Made by a program: the position numbers and the translations under genes | Shown here: positions 36,964 through 49,040 of the stretch, piece by piece | Layout of the letters: every line of letters begins with the position of its first letter | How positions within the stretch are numbered: position 1 is the first letter of the stretch | Notes under the pieces: generated by a model | The model's database searches: none | What the model was told of the DNA's origin: nothing | What the model saw: the letters and a program-made list of their open reading frames with translations, nothing else | Source: Entomortierella parvispora | Lineage: Eukaryota; Mortierellomycota; Mortierellomycetes; Mortierellales; Mortierellaceae | Reading direction: 5' to 3' | DNA: 64,000 nucleotides | Assembly (NCBI GenBank): GCA_963573315.1 | Contig: OY752142.1 | Location: 1,922,001-1,986,000, forward strand

Positions 36964-37536
36964 ATGCGCTTTTACATCGTTCTTGCTACTCTCTCCCTTT
37001 TCATCTGGGCTGCGGCCGCTGGGGTGTCAGGCGTGTCTCATCCGACCGTCAAGGCAGTCGGAGACAGTCCAACAGATGACGCCGCTGCTCCTGTTGCCGA
37101 AGCCGCAGGCCCCGCAATTCCTACCCCAGGTGAACATCTCGGATTGGCAATGACTTTCTCATGTCAACTTAATGCTACAAGTGAAGGCTGATACTTACTT
37201 TTTTTCTCTCTGTCTTATTGTACAGCTGGACCACCAACTGCTGCAGAACAGAAGCTCGATGAAACATTGAAGTGTGTTGAGGCCTGTGCCAGCTCCAACG
37301 TTGTTTGCACAAACAGCTGCATTTACACCTCCTACAACGTCCCTGCCTCCGCTGGTGTCCCTTCAGTCTCGGCCGTTGTTCCTGGACCTATTGCCACGAC
37401 TGCCTCAGGCGCGCCCGCCGCTGCAACCACAGCCCACACGACGACGACAGGCTCAGGAGCCAATACCCTGCACGCCGGCGTCTTTGCTGTTGGAATTGCA
37501 ACTCTGGTTGCGTCCTTCGTCAGTTTCATGGTCTAA
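36964..37536 (+). CDS. Small secreted, probably GPI-anchored Cys-motif protein
   Basis: Exons 36964-37129 and 37226-37536 give 158 residues. The N-terminus is a clear signal peptide (MRFYIVLATLSLFIWAAAA). A short Ala/Pro-rich region follows, then one compact Cys block C-VEA-C-x6-C-TNS-C (CX3C-X6-CX3C), a Thr/Ser/Ala-rich stalk suited to O-glycosylation, a small-residue cleavage site near GSGAN and a C-terminal hydrophobic segment ending at the stop. This layout is that of GPI-anchored fungal wall or surface proteins. I do not recognise the family. Function is unknown. Confidence 0.8.
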
Positions 37537-37882
37537 AACCGATGAGAATATGCCTCTCCGGGAACTCTACACTATCTCTTGCCACATACGTTTAGCTGTC
37601 GTAAAGAATCCAATAATTAAAACGTCAGTTTCCATATCATCGTTCGCAAACATGCCCAATGACATGGTGGCCATTTATCGATTTCTGTCGTTGACTTCGC
37701 AGTATGAGTTGGAACTAGCTGGATACCTTCTATCCGGCCACGCCACAATCGCACTTCATAATCCACTTCTTTTCCTTCTTCCTTACCCCTTCCTCTTGTC
37801 ATTCCCTTAGTATTACTTGTACCAGCTCTGTAGCCTTGACATTTCATTTGTATTTTTCTCTCGCCTCTTCCTTGTTCTGGAC
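37537..37882. other. Intergenic region before the first TLC gene
   Basis: Nothing beyond a likely 3' UTR and a pyrimidine-rich leader (37745-37870). An in-frame upstream extension of the TLC gene exists but lacks an ATG. Confidence 0.5.
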
Positions 37883-39509
37883 ATGTGGATGTCCTACGAG
37901 CCCTCAAAGTCTGTCATCACCTTTCTAGGATTATATGACGCCAAATTACTGCCCCCAGATTGGAGTTTACGAAACAATCCATTTTGGACATCGTTCGCTT
38001 TCACTATCATCTGCTTTCCCTGTTTGTTCTATCTTACCTGGCACCTGAATCCTTCCTTGTCCAAAAATCGCCTAGGACTCTCTTGGGTCCTTGGCTTTTA
38101 CTCGGCTTCCTTGTTCACGTTAGCTGCATTCTATGAAGTCCCCAACCTGAGGACGAGGTTCAATTCCGCAGTGGACTTTCAGCCTTCGACATCAGTGTCA
38201 CCATCTACACAAGGTTTACCCACTACAGCGCCTTTATTTGAATCAATTGCAGTCTGTTACCCGATCCTGAGGGCAGGGACCTTGGCCCTGGCTGCAACAT
38301 TGCCCTCGTGCCTGTGGACGACGACAGGCGACACTGATTCCCCTTATCGGGTGCCAAAGTATCATTGTTTTGCGGACCAAGACCATATCCGTCTTGTAAA
38401 TCCGTTGGGGGACACAGGAAAGGAAGAAATAAGTCTTGTGTCCCTTCGACATCGTGTTTATCAGGCGCAGATGGAACGGCCCCATCTGGTATTCTCTTTG
38501 GAGAATTATCCTGATGACGGTCGAATCGGACCCCATTTGATCGCTGGCAACTTTCAGGCATTCTTGATCGTGGACTTGGTGCTGGGGTTTATTCACTATC
38601 GAAGACAACTCGAGATCTTTTCGACGGTGATTCATCACATCATTTACTACTTCATTGTTGTGCACATGCGTGCTGGAGACATGCTGTCTGTATTTTGTAT
38701 CTGTGGCACTCCAATTGAAGGTACCTACCCCACATGCACCGACACAAGACTTATCGAACACCTTCTGCCACTGGTTGAGCCACTGGTTGAGCCACTGATT
38801 CGAACCAAGGAATTTTTTTGCATAGGATATCCACTGACAGCTTTCACATCACTCTTCGGTGCAAATAGCATCCAGTATCTTTTTGGCTTATGGAAGAATG
38901 TTTCCACAACAGAGAACCAAAACTGTGGAGAGGCTCTACCTTCTCTGCTTCATATCAACACGGTTAGCCTACGTGTCTCTACTCTGGCACGAGATCTACT
39001 TTAATTATCCTGACAAATCCGTGTCGTTTTTATACACGATCACTCTTTCCTTGCATGTCTACTGGTTTGTACTATATATCCAGACGCAAAGACGATTTCA
39101 AGCACGGCAAAGAAGGCAGCACCTGTGTTCAATCCTGGAATCACTGGCGAGTTCGGTTCGAGAAGAGATTGCGGCTTTGGAAACGAGTGCGCTGGCAATC
39201 AAAGAGAACCTGGGATTTGAGCCACCATCGCCATCGTCACAACAGCAGGAGCAATATTCCTCCCCCTTGGTCTCCATTGATCGACAGAAAGTCAGGCAGA
39301 CCAGTGACATAGCCGGCTTACTGCCTCTCCTTGCGCGGCCGTCGAAAGGAGAGATGTTGGACGAGACTGGGCTGCCTTTTGATATACACGAGAACCAGAG
39401 CTCTATAGATGATCAGGTAGCAGGAAACGCATTACGACCTCCATTCTCAAGGAACGCTTCGTCTCATCATCACAGTTCATACACAGGGGAATGTGAAGTG
39501 AGGGGTTGA
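37883..39509 (+). CDS. TLC-domain multipass membrane protein (paralogue A)
   Basis: Exons 37883-38720 and 38869-39509 give 492 residues. Hydrophobic helices start at FTIICFPCLFYLTW. The TLC core reads FQAFLIVDLVLGFIHYRRQL, VIHHIIYYFIVV (the HH pair of the family), CGTPIEASSIFLAYGRMFP, RLYLLCFISTRLAY and FLYTITLSLHVYWFV, followed by a charged, coiled cytosolic tail of about 150 residues. The acceptor at 38868 was chosen because it lines up exactly with the paralogue B junction. TLC proteins include ceramide synthases and TLCD/TMEM56-type lipid regulators. The Lag1p catalytic motif is not complete, so a TLCD-like role is more likely. A poly(A) signal lies at 39532-39537. Confidence 0.8.
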
Positions 39510-40598
39510 CCAAACTATACGCTTCCAGACAAATAAAATTTTGGCCAAACGCGGTTGGTTGGTTGGTAGGTAGGAAAGATCATTCGTTCCATCCGGCCTT
39601 TTTCATATCACTGTGTGACTCCAACCGGAGCAGCACCACAATGCACGACTGCTGAAGACGGACGACCGTTGGCTCGAGTCGCGAAAATCTCACCCTGTGC
39701 TCGTCCGATCCTAAATGTTGAATTTCACGCACTGCCTCTGTCTTCTGTCCACAGCCTGACAACACTACCCTTTCTCCTCTTCCCATGACACAAACAAGGC
39801 CAGCCGCCTGCGTTCATTTTACTGGGCCTGGAAGACTTTGAGAGTCGATCGGAACGCGTGGTGGCACACTGGCAGTTGAATGGTTCCACGAAATGGAAAA
39901 AAAGTGCATGAAGACAATCGACATCATCTTTGCTCGTGCAAAAAACACTGATGTTTGTTTGTTTTTGAAGTTTCCCATCCACACTTCACGTCCCATGGTA
40001 CAGCATATCAGTCATCGGCCATGTATTTTTGGGGGGTGGTTCACTTGCGGTCATTATCCCAACGGGTCAGCAGGGCCAAGAGGAAGAGACTGTGGTAAGA
40101 TCATGGAAGGTGTGGCTGACGCTTTGGTATGTATCCCATCGATAAAAGATGGAAGAAAGGCAGGGTCAGTCAGCCATCGGCACCTGCATGCTCTCGACGT
40201 CTCTCAACAACAACGATCATGAGGCTCTGCCTTGCAGGCGGAGATCGCTTAATGCGAGCTCGCTGGGAACATCCAGATGACCCAGGCAGGCGGTGCCAAG
40301 CGAGATAGTGTGCAAACAATGGCCAGGCAGTATGCAATACCGGAGAGATCCCATGGCTCAATTTTTTTTCTTTTTTAACCTTCTTCGGCCAACCTCAACC
40401 TTTTTTGTTTCTCTTTTTTTTGCCCTTTTTTCATCCTTGATTCTCCTCCGGCCAGTTTATACCCTACACCTCTCTCTTTTGCAACATTACAGCTCTGTCC
40501 TTACTAATAGCTTCAAACGACACACCCACCCACCCACACACACACACTCGCACACACAAACACATCCACTGAAACAATATTAACCGTCGTCGTCCACA
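39510..40598. other. Intergenic region between the TLC paralogues
   Basis: About 1.1 kb with no gene I can support. It holds a (GGTT)n stretch near 39550-39570 and a (CA)n microsatellite at about 40523-40562 just before the second TLC gene. Small open frames have no family features. Confidence 0.55.
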
Positions 40599-42412
40599 AT
40601 GTCACAGACCTTAGCTACGCCTTCTATGCAACAACATCTCTTTTCGCGTCGGGAACCACTGCTGTTTTTCAACTTCGATCTTAATCCCAATACTTCAGTC
40701 TTCAGTCTGACCTTCCTGGCCGCGACTGTTTTCCAGATTTCAGGCTTCTATCTCTTTCGAAGATTTGTACCAGAACTCGCAGTTCGGAAGAGGAGGCTTT
40801 CATGGGTCCTCACTCTGTTCTCATCCCTGGTCCTCTTCACTGGAACCTTTACATTGTCTTCTGACATGGAGTGGAGCCGCAATCACCACAGCTCTCGAGA
40901 TTCGTTTGTGATAGGTGGACTATCAGAAGGGGACGGAGCTCAGGCTTGGAGCTGGCAACCGCCACTGTCTCTTCGAGCTTTCCCAAGAGAGTCTAGTCTG
41001 GCGACAATGTACTCTGCTTATTTCGTCAGTTATCTGATCTGCGATCTCGTCTTGGGGATGATTCACTATCGAGCTCATATCGATCCTCTCTCGGGATGGT
41101 GCCATCATTTGGGCTATCTCGCCGTAGTCTCGAATGCGACAATGCAAAAGAATGTGTCAACTCTTTTTGCCATGGGGACGCCAATTGAAGGTAGGCAAAA
41201 GCGCTTTAGTATATTCCCGAGCTCGGTGCGAGGTGTATTCATTCATATTTTTTTTCCTCTCGGGTAGTTTCGACTATCTTCTTGGCTTCTGGTCACATCT
41301 TTCCAAAGCTTCGCTCGGATTTCTTGTTTGCAACATCCTTCTTCCTGAGTCGCATCGTCTATCCCGTGGTCCTCCTTCCAGAGTTGTTCTTGAACGTGGA
41401 CTCGAGACTGTGCTGGAAGGTCGGGTTGATGGCCCTGATGGTCCACGTGCATTGGTTCAAGAAATTTGTTCAACAACAACTTCGTTATTACCGTGCCCGT
41501 CATGTGCCTTTGACGGAGAACGTGCACTCATCAATGACCCACAGCGTTCAAACGGAGTCGCCCCTGGTCGAAAAATCAACCTCCACCACTACAACTGAAC
41601 ACCTGCAGTCACCACAGGCTCTGCCAAAAGTGAACTCGATGACAAAGCCTCCGGGTATTGTTTTTGAGTATTCCTCGACCACTGGCACGACCAAGAAAGA
41701 CAAAGCTCACAACATCCCAGAGGGCCAGAACGTGACGATTGAGGCTTCCCAACAAAAAGACGAAACGGACATCGCAACAGGCGTCCAAGCCCTACAGACC
41801 AACTACGGGTCAGCCACAAAGCTGGCTCAGGTGGTGACGGCCAGAAAGACTTGTGCTCGGCCCTCTCTCCCGGACACGATGATGGAGGCGACCTCGCCCA
41901 CCAAGACTATGGAGCAGTTATTGGAGGAGTGTGCAGGCGAGGACGAGGAGACCTTTGTGCGGAATTGGCCAATTCTATCAAAAAATAAGACTCGGGCCAA
42001 CAAAACCTTTTCTGCTGTGGCCTTGAAACAACGACTCATGTCAAGTCATGGCAAGGGCCAAGTCATGCATGGCCAAGAGACGGAAGACGGAGTGTCTGCA
42101 GTGGCTCCTGGAGGACGAGAAGGGGTTGGCGCCATAGCCGGTATCAGCCGTGCCTCGTCCATGCGAGATAGCAAACGTCGAATTGGCCTGGATTCTGTCC
42201 GGTTTGAGGAACCAGCATTGACCAGGGAAAGAAAAGAAAATCAGCCCCCACACCTTCAACTTCCAAATGGCTCGACTGGATTACGGTCCAGACGGTCGCT
42301 GCTGAGCGAGGACCAGACGAACAAGGGCGACGCGCAGCTGGCTAACAATCGTGAACTTGACTTTGAGACGATTCGGGTCAGCAGGCGCGGGGTCGTGGCG
42401 GTAAACGCGTAG
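40599..42412 (+). CDS. TLC-domain multipass membrane protein (paralogue B)
   Basis: Exons 40599-41190 and 41268-42412 give 578 residues. The domain order matches the neighbour: SFLAATVFQISGFYLFRRF-like first helices, YFVSYLICDLVLGMIHYRAH, WCHHLGYLAVVS, MGTPIEVSTIFLASGHIFP, ATSFFLSRIVYPVVLLPELF and ALMVHVHWFKKFVQQQ. The intron interrupts the same Glu-Val/Ala position after TPIE in both genes, phase 1. The C-terminal 300 residues are a disordered Ser/Thr/Glu-rich tail unlike paralogue A. Same family caveats apply: substrate unknown. A poly(A) signal AATAAA lies at 42429-42434. Confidence 0.82.
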
Positions 42413-42859
42413 CGCATGCAACCAAAGCAATAAAACTCCCCTCTCCATAGAAAGTTTGAAATGCGACAAGGGTTGGTGGCGCCCATGCGGCCGCTGTGGC
42501 ATGTAGTCAAATGGTAATAGGCTAGTGGCGGCAATAACCCTCGGAGAGCGCTTGGTGCTCTCGACATGGCTCATGGCTTGCTCTGCTTTTGTCACTCTTC
42601 CATCTCTTCCTTCTTGACTCTTTCTCACTCGCTCCCTTTCTCCATCTAGCTCCAACTCCTGGCACTCATTTCCTGACTCCTCCCCCTCGCACTCGTTTGT
42701 CTCTGTTAGCCCCGTCTTTTCTTCTCGCTGTCTGTCCACTTGAACTTTTTTTGCTTTACATCTTTCTACGTGACCCAATCTACCGCACGAGACACGACTT
42801 CCAACACCTACCCGCTTTACAAACCCTCAGCCCTACATCAAAGCACAGTACATTTCGAC
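42413..42859. other. Intergenic region upstream of the tetraspanin gene
   Basis: No gene seen. Pyrimidine-rich stretches at 42580-42730 probably belong to the tetraspanin leader. Confidence 0.5.
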
Positions 42860-44136
42860 ATGACAACACTAAGGAAACTGCAGAGCTACTTCTTTGCATT
42901 TATCACAATATACATGGTCACCGGAATCGGTGCGCTGGTTATGGGCACACTTTGGCTACAGCAGTCTGTCGAAGGAGCACCACGCGAGGCCGTCATCTCG
43001 CGGTCTATTGAAAAGGGTACATGTAGCATCCATCTCCCTCTATAACACATGCGACACATTACATTGAACAGGACGGTACTTGCATGGATGAACCCCGAGG
43101 AGCAATGGCAACTATGAAAGGAAATCTTGCCCTGGCACCTTTTCCTCATCTACTTTTCCTTCATTGTCCTTCTTCACGTACCTTTCCAATGTCACACCTG
43201 CAATGATTGGACATGGTTTTTGACACCAGGGAATCGCTCTTCAGATGATGGACTGCACCAGGAGATGTAGCACAATGCAACGACCACAAAAAGGAAATTG
43301 GGAAAAACACCTGCAGTCGTTTTGGTGCCTGTACTTTTTGTGTTTCCCCCTTTTGACTCGAATCAAACCCGGGTTCCTGAAATGCAAAAAAAACAGGAAA
43401 ATGAAATTAGCGGCCTGTGCCCTCTCCTGTGGTGATTGCCTCTGTGCTATTTTCTCTCTCGCTTCTAACGGCCCGAGTTTTTTCTTTCTTCTCTTTTGTA
43501 ATTAGCGGGCACATTCGCAGGTGCATTTGTGGCAGTAACGGCCTTGGTTGGCTACATCGGAGGCATTGCTCCCGTGCAGCGCAAGAACTTCTTGCTGGCG
43601 TTTGCTTGGTTGATGGTCATTGCCATGATCGCTGAACTTTCGCTCGGAGGCGTCATCTGGTTCAAAACGTTAACGATGCGAAGTCTCTTTTCCCATCAAT
43701 GGCCTACCTGGGCCGACTCGCTCAAGGTTGCTTTTCAAGATATGGTAAGGCCATGTCATTCGTGCATTGAAGATCGTCAAAGTGTACAGTGTGTAGTAGA
43801 CCTGACTCCTACTATATTTCTTTCACTCTGACTTCCGCCTCTCATCAGACCAGTCTTCCAGGATATGGTCAATGTTGCGGATATCGCCCTGGGGAGAATG
43901 TGGTTCTGTTTGGTGCTTGTACAGCGACCCCCTCCGAATTCCCAGGATGTGAAGAAAAGGTCTCTGCATTTGCAGATAGCTACCTTCGAAAGTTGTATAC
44001 GTCCTTGTTCGGTTTCACTGTCGTAAACGTGGTGTGCTTCGTGAGCAATGTCATCCTGATCCAAGCACGGAATGACGAAGAGCGGTACATCCGGATCGGA
44101 AGGAAGGAGGGCAGGATGTACAAGAATTCAATCTAG
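42860..44136 (+). CDS. Fungal tetraspanin (Pls1-like)
   Basis: Exons 42860-43016, 43506-43744 and 43849-44136 give 227 residues, the usual size of fungal tetraspanins. Four helices are visible: FFAFITIYMVTGIGALVMG, AGAFVAVTALVGYIGG, NFLLAFAWLMVIAMIAEL and LYTSLFGFTVVNVVCFVS. Between helices 3 and 4 the large loop has the hallmark GQCCGY (CCG) plus two more Cys (ACTAT, PGCEE), the four-Cys pattern. Pls1 organises septin/NADPH-oxidase based appressorial growth in plant pathogens, but other tetraspanins exist, so the role here is open. The first intron (489 nt) is long and may hide a small exon. Confidence 0.85.
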
Positions 44137-44821
44137 AAACATATAAAGCATAGCAATGATCAAAGACATGTCATCCTGTGCTGCGATCCGTATTCAAAAA
44201 AGAAAGGCCAGGACCCCACTCTGGAGCACACACCCTGCTCCCACGACGGGGCTCTGTATCAAAAGCATGGGCCATCGATTTGCGATTGTTTCTTATTTTT
44301 TTTTGATGCTGAGCACTAAATTTACCCCTAACCCATGGAGCAAGGGTCTTCGTACTGTAATTTGAAGGACGGACATTCATTCTTATCCAGGGTCCCACCT
44401 TCGTTTTTCTTTCAATTGTCCACCTGTCCAAGGGTCCATACAGCTGCCTGTCGTAAAGTTTGGCGGTTGTATTGGTGCCAATAAAACGAAATGAACATTG
44501 TGCACGTGACCCAGCCCTGCTTCAATTGCCTCAGAGTTCATTCCCCTTTTCCAGCAAGCAGGAGAAGGGGCGAAGAAAAGGCTCCTTCTGCTTCACACTT
44601 TCTTTCTCTTCCTTCACTCCTCACCTTCGTCCTCAACCTCTCCTCCCCTCCCCGACCACCTCTATCTCCCTTTCGATTTCTTGCTCACAAGAGAAGGGCC
44701 GCCGCATCCACATACCACATTCTCTCCCTGTCAAGCATTTCACTTTTTTCCCCCTTCGTGTTCTTTATTTTTACTGGTTTGCATTTCATTCCTTTTTCCA
44801 TCTTTTAGCATTCCCTCAGCA
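44137..44821. other. Intergenic region and CT-rich leader of the RabGAP gene
   Basis: No gene seen. From about 44580 to 44815 the plus strand is strongly pyrimidine-rich, likely the leader of the downstream TBC gene. Confidence 0.55.
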
Positions 44822-47800
44822 ATGATGGTCAACAAACACGCCTCTCTCACATCCCAAGACGGTGCAGACTATGACCCGCTTGATACCTACGGCACCACTT
44901 CCGATACAGAGACTGCACTGGATAACACCAAGGACCACACCAGCAATAACGCAGAAACTTCTCTCGCGTCTGCCCCTGAAAAGCCAGCCAGGAACTCTTG
45001 GGAAGAGAACGACAGCGACGACGAACCATATCCTGTAGCAGCATACGACTACGGTCCTGACGACGACGATGACGACGACGACGAAGTTGAAGATGAGGAC
45101 GAAAGGAAGGATAGCAAGGGCGACGAAACGAACCAGGCTCGTCCCAATGGCGCCGCCCTCACCTTTGATCAGTCTGAAGACGAGGACAACGACGACGGCG
45201 ACGACGGTGACGGGATCCGGTCCAAGGGACGTGCCCAGGTCAAGAATCCCAATCTATTCTTGGACAGGGCCGCTGGTCCACGAACGTCTGTCAACTCTAC
45301 AAAGTCCTACTCCAGCCACACTAAACACCATTCTTTCGGTTACGACGAAGGAGACCGCCCAGAGCCCTCAGAGTCCGAGTCCGAGTCCAATTCAGAGTCC
45401 GAATCTGAATCTGACCGGGAACCGTTTGTGAATGCGTCGTCTTCCCCTCCAGCTCCGTTGCCTCTGGCCAGGTCCCGTCCGACGTCTATTTCGCTTCCTG
45501 CAATTGCAACCCACCACGTTGAATTGCCCGCAACTTCGGGCGCGCCAGTTGCCCCAGTTGCTGCTGTTGAGGAGGCAGCGCCACAGACAGTGGATGACAA
45601 GGAGGACGACCAGGATCACACGAACAACAGCTCATTGTCTGCATCCTCTCCACCTGCGTCGCCAACGCTTACTTCAACAGAGAAGAAATCGTCCAAGGGG
45701 CCATTATCCCCTCCCGCCATCGTCACACCTGATCGAGCTCAACACACAGAACAGCATCAGCAGCAGCGACAAACGAGCACGGACAGCAGCGACTCCTCCA
45801 ACTCTTTCAAGGATGTTCGCTCGCCTGTCTTGAATGGCTATGCCAAAACATCGTCCGTTCCACGACCCAACGTTTTTCACCGCTCGCTATCCAGCACTTC
45901 ATCTTCAAGAGGTTTTGTCCATGGTCAGCACGAACCACCACGATCTCTATCATACTCAGATACATCGGATGCTGAATTGAACGAGATATCGCTGGACGAA
46001 CCTTTGCACGAGGCCCCTCGTAGGAGTACCACCACCGCCCCTCGCGTGCCCGTTGCACCCTCCACTGCGGGTTTCCCGTCTAGCTTCTTTGGAACCAAGC
46101 CTCACCCCAAATCCCAACAACTCAACCACCAATTGCCTCCCATGGCCCAGCCAGGAACACTCACTACAGGAACAGCCAACAGCTCTCCAACATTGTCAGC
46201 GTCACCACCAGAAGCTCGACCGAGCAATAGTCGAAACACGTCAATTAGTTCAATTGCAAGCACCATTCAAGGTGCGTTCATGGGTCGAGGTTTTGGCAGT
46301 GGAACGGCCCCTGTTGTTCCAGCGCCCAGGACACCAAGTCGGACGAGTGAACGAGGATCGAATGCAGGCATGGCGATCACCACAGGAGGTATTGATCTGA
46401 GACCCTCCAGCAATATCAGTCCTGAGAGAGCGTCGACATTCTCGACAATGACCACCGATTCAAACATGGACTTGCTGCTGGCGCGTTTGGAGGCTCAGAA
46501 TTCAATGTTGGAGCAGGACTCCAAGAGACGAGCCACGACCGAATCAGAGATGGACAGGGCATTGGGTCATGCCAAGGAAGAGTCCACCAGTGGCGAGGAT
46601 GTGGATTGGGGTAAGTCATAATTTCTCTTCACAATTCGATTGAGAAGACTAAGTTGTTACTCACATTTTTTATTTTTTGTTATGGCATTAGACTACTGGG
46701 GAGCCTTGATGCACGATTATAACGCTGTTGTGAAAAAGAATCCCAAGCAGCTCACGCAAATGATCCAAAAAGGTGTTCCTCCTGCACTTAGAGGCTTGAT
46801 CTGGCAGCTGCTAGCCAAATCGAAGGATCCTGCGCTGGAGGAAAAGTACGCAGAGCTTCTTAAGAGCACTAGCACACATGAAAAGCAGATTAACCGGGAC
46901 ATGAGTCGGACCTTTCCCAATCATGAACATTTTCAGGCTGATGGGCTTGGTCAAGAGTCCTTGTTCAATGTCGTCAAAGCCTACAGTCTTTATGACCCTG
47001 AGGTCGGATATTGTCAAGGATTGAGTTTTGTCGTCGGCCCGTTGCTGTTGAACGTAAGAGTTTGAGCCCGTTGATATCATTTATGGGGGATCGTGATGTG
47101 GTAATATTTCAGGTTTAATTAACAAATCACCATGTTTTGGTGCAATTGTAGATGCCCGATGAAGAAGCGTTCTGCGTGCTGGTCCGGATGATGAGCTCCT
47201 ACGATATGCGGGGACACTTTACTCCAGAGATGGGCATGCTCCAACTTCGACTCTACCAGTATGAGCAGCTCATGGAGGAGAGTGTACCGCTGATTGCGAA
47301 GCACTTTCAGACACAGGGGATCCGTTCAACTATGTACGCGTCCCAATGGTTCATGACCTTGTTTGCATACAAGTTTCCTCTGGAGCTGGTCTTCAGAGTA
47401 TACGATATCCTGTTCGTCGAAGGCGTTGATTCCCTCTTTCGCTTTGCCATTGCACTCCTCAAGGCCAACCACGATCAGATCTTAAACCACGATTTTGAGA
47501 CCTTGATCGAATTTTTGAAGAATGGGCTCTTTGAGCCTTACATCGTAAATATGATCTGGTTTCCTCAATTCGCTCTGCATATTGAGGGTGGACGACTTTG
47601 GATCTCACACCTTTTCTACCCTTCTTTATTGCGCACAAACTAGAGCGATGCCAGCTTGTTCATCCAGGATGCGTACAATGTCAAAGTGACACCCAGGAAG
47701 TTGACACAATACGCCCAAAAATATCAAGCAATGATCCAAAAGCAGCAGGCAGAGCTCGCAGCCGAGGAATCGCTCAAGGAGTCGAACCGTCAGCTGTCCT

Positions 47801-48180
47801 TGCACGTCCGTCGACTGGAAGGGTCCATTCATACGATTAACAAGGAACATGTGGAGATGGCCAAGGAACTGATTGCTCGTAAATTGGAAATGGCTCAGCT
47901 GCAGGACCAGAATGATGTCTTGACGCAAAAGGTCTTGGACCTGACCAAAATTGTGGATTCTCAGGCCAAGGAAGTCGAGGAGAAATACAGGGATGAGATC
48001 CAGGAGGTGCTGCAGCGAAATGTGGAGCTGGCACATAAGAATGAAAAGGTTGAAGATCAATTGGCGTATCTAGAGAACCTGGTCATCGAGACAAAGATGA
48101 AGTACGCCGAGAGCGAGAACGAGAAGGACGCGCTGACACGGAAACTAAATGACTTGAGAAAGGCATTGGGGGCCGTATAG
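44822..48180 (+). CDS. GYP5: TBC-domain RabGAP, Gyp5-like
   Basis: Exons 44822-46610, 46692-47053, 47152-47544 and 47644-48180 give 1026 residues. About 590 residues of acidic, Ser-rich disordered sequence come first, including Asp/Glu runs near 45060-45200 and Glu-Ser repeats. The TBC domain (about 600-848) has KGVPPALRGLIWQLLA, the Arg-finger motif INRDMSRTFP, and the Gln-finger motif VGYCQGLSFV. It is followed by SDASLFIQDAY and a C-terminal coiled coil (about 870-1020). Gyp5 with Gyl1 acts on Ypt1/Sec4 in polarised secretion. Both catalytic fingers are intact, so the protein should be an active GAP. Confidence 0.92.
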
Positions 48181-49040
48181 ACAGACTAGCCGAGCCTATA
48201 AACCTCACGCATCATCCGCATTACATACATCCAACAATGATTTCATGACCTTTCATCCTTCTATGCTTTTCTGAATGAATAAGCGCTAGACCCATCATTT
48301 GGACTGGGTCCCTGATGAGGTTTGCTGGAGATGAATTTCAATGACAGAGTTGAGACAAAGTGTCTTTTTTTTGATTTTGGGTGTGCGTCTCAAAATAGCT
48401 GGACGCGCGCTTTTTTTTCTGTTCTTGTGGTGCTACTTTTGGACCTGATCTTGGACACAGTGCGTGTCTTTACGGTGCAAGGGTGCACAAAGCAAAAGAA
48501 ATCAATAATCAGGTTTGGAGCAACGAAAGAACGGGAAGAAGGAAGAAAAAGAGAGAAGGCGAGAGAAGGGTGTGTGGACATGTTTTGACTTTTCCAGCTG
48601 ACAACCTCTTTTCCTGTGGTCTGTTTCTGAACAGCCAGAGAGAGCAAGTGGAGATGCATGAATCGCGCGTCGAAGGTAGGAAAGAAGGAGAGCGAGAGTC
48701 CTCGGGCCAGTCGAAGGGTGTCGTTGGGCTGTTGGAGCATCGGGGTGCCAGTCGGTCCGCCCAGTCAAGTCGAAAAGTAAGCGAGTGAGGTAAGCGAGAG
48801 AGGGCTGCATGACTGACTTTTTTTTTTTTTTTTTTTTTTTTGGCTTCAAGGAAGATGGGTCCGAGTGGGAGTTGCTTTTGGTCATGGGTGTTGCCCTCTG
48901 GTCTCTTTTTCCTCTTTTCAATCAACTCTTTCTGCTTTCTGCTTCTTTCTCTTCCTTTCTTTTATCCTTTTCCTTTTACATTAGTCCTTCCCTTCATCCC
49001 TCCCCTTTCCCCTCAACAAAAACTCACAGATACAGACATC
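48181..49040. other. Intergenic region, no gene recognised
   Basis: Open minus-strand frames between 48390 and 48925 are antisense to GA-rich DNA and show no family features. A T-tract of about 23 nt lies at 48819-48841, and a CT-rich leader follows before the beta-flanking gene. Confidence 0.55.

Noticed and set aside
48390-48925. Minus frames of 116-139 codons with Lys runs
   Set aside because: They translate a GA-rich tract and a T-tract; low complexity only.
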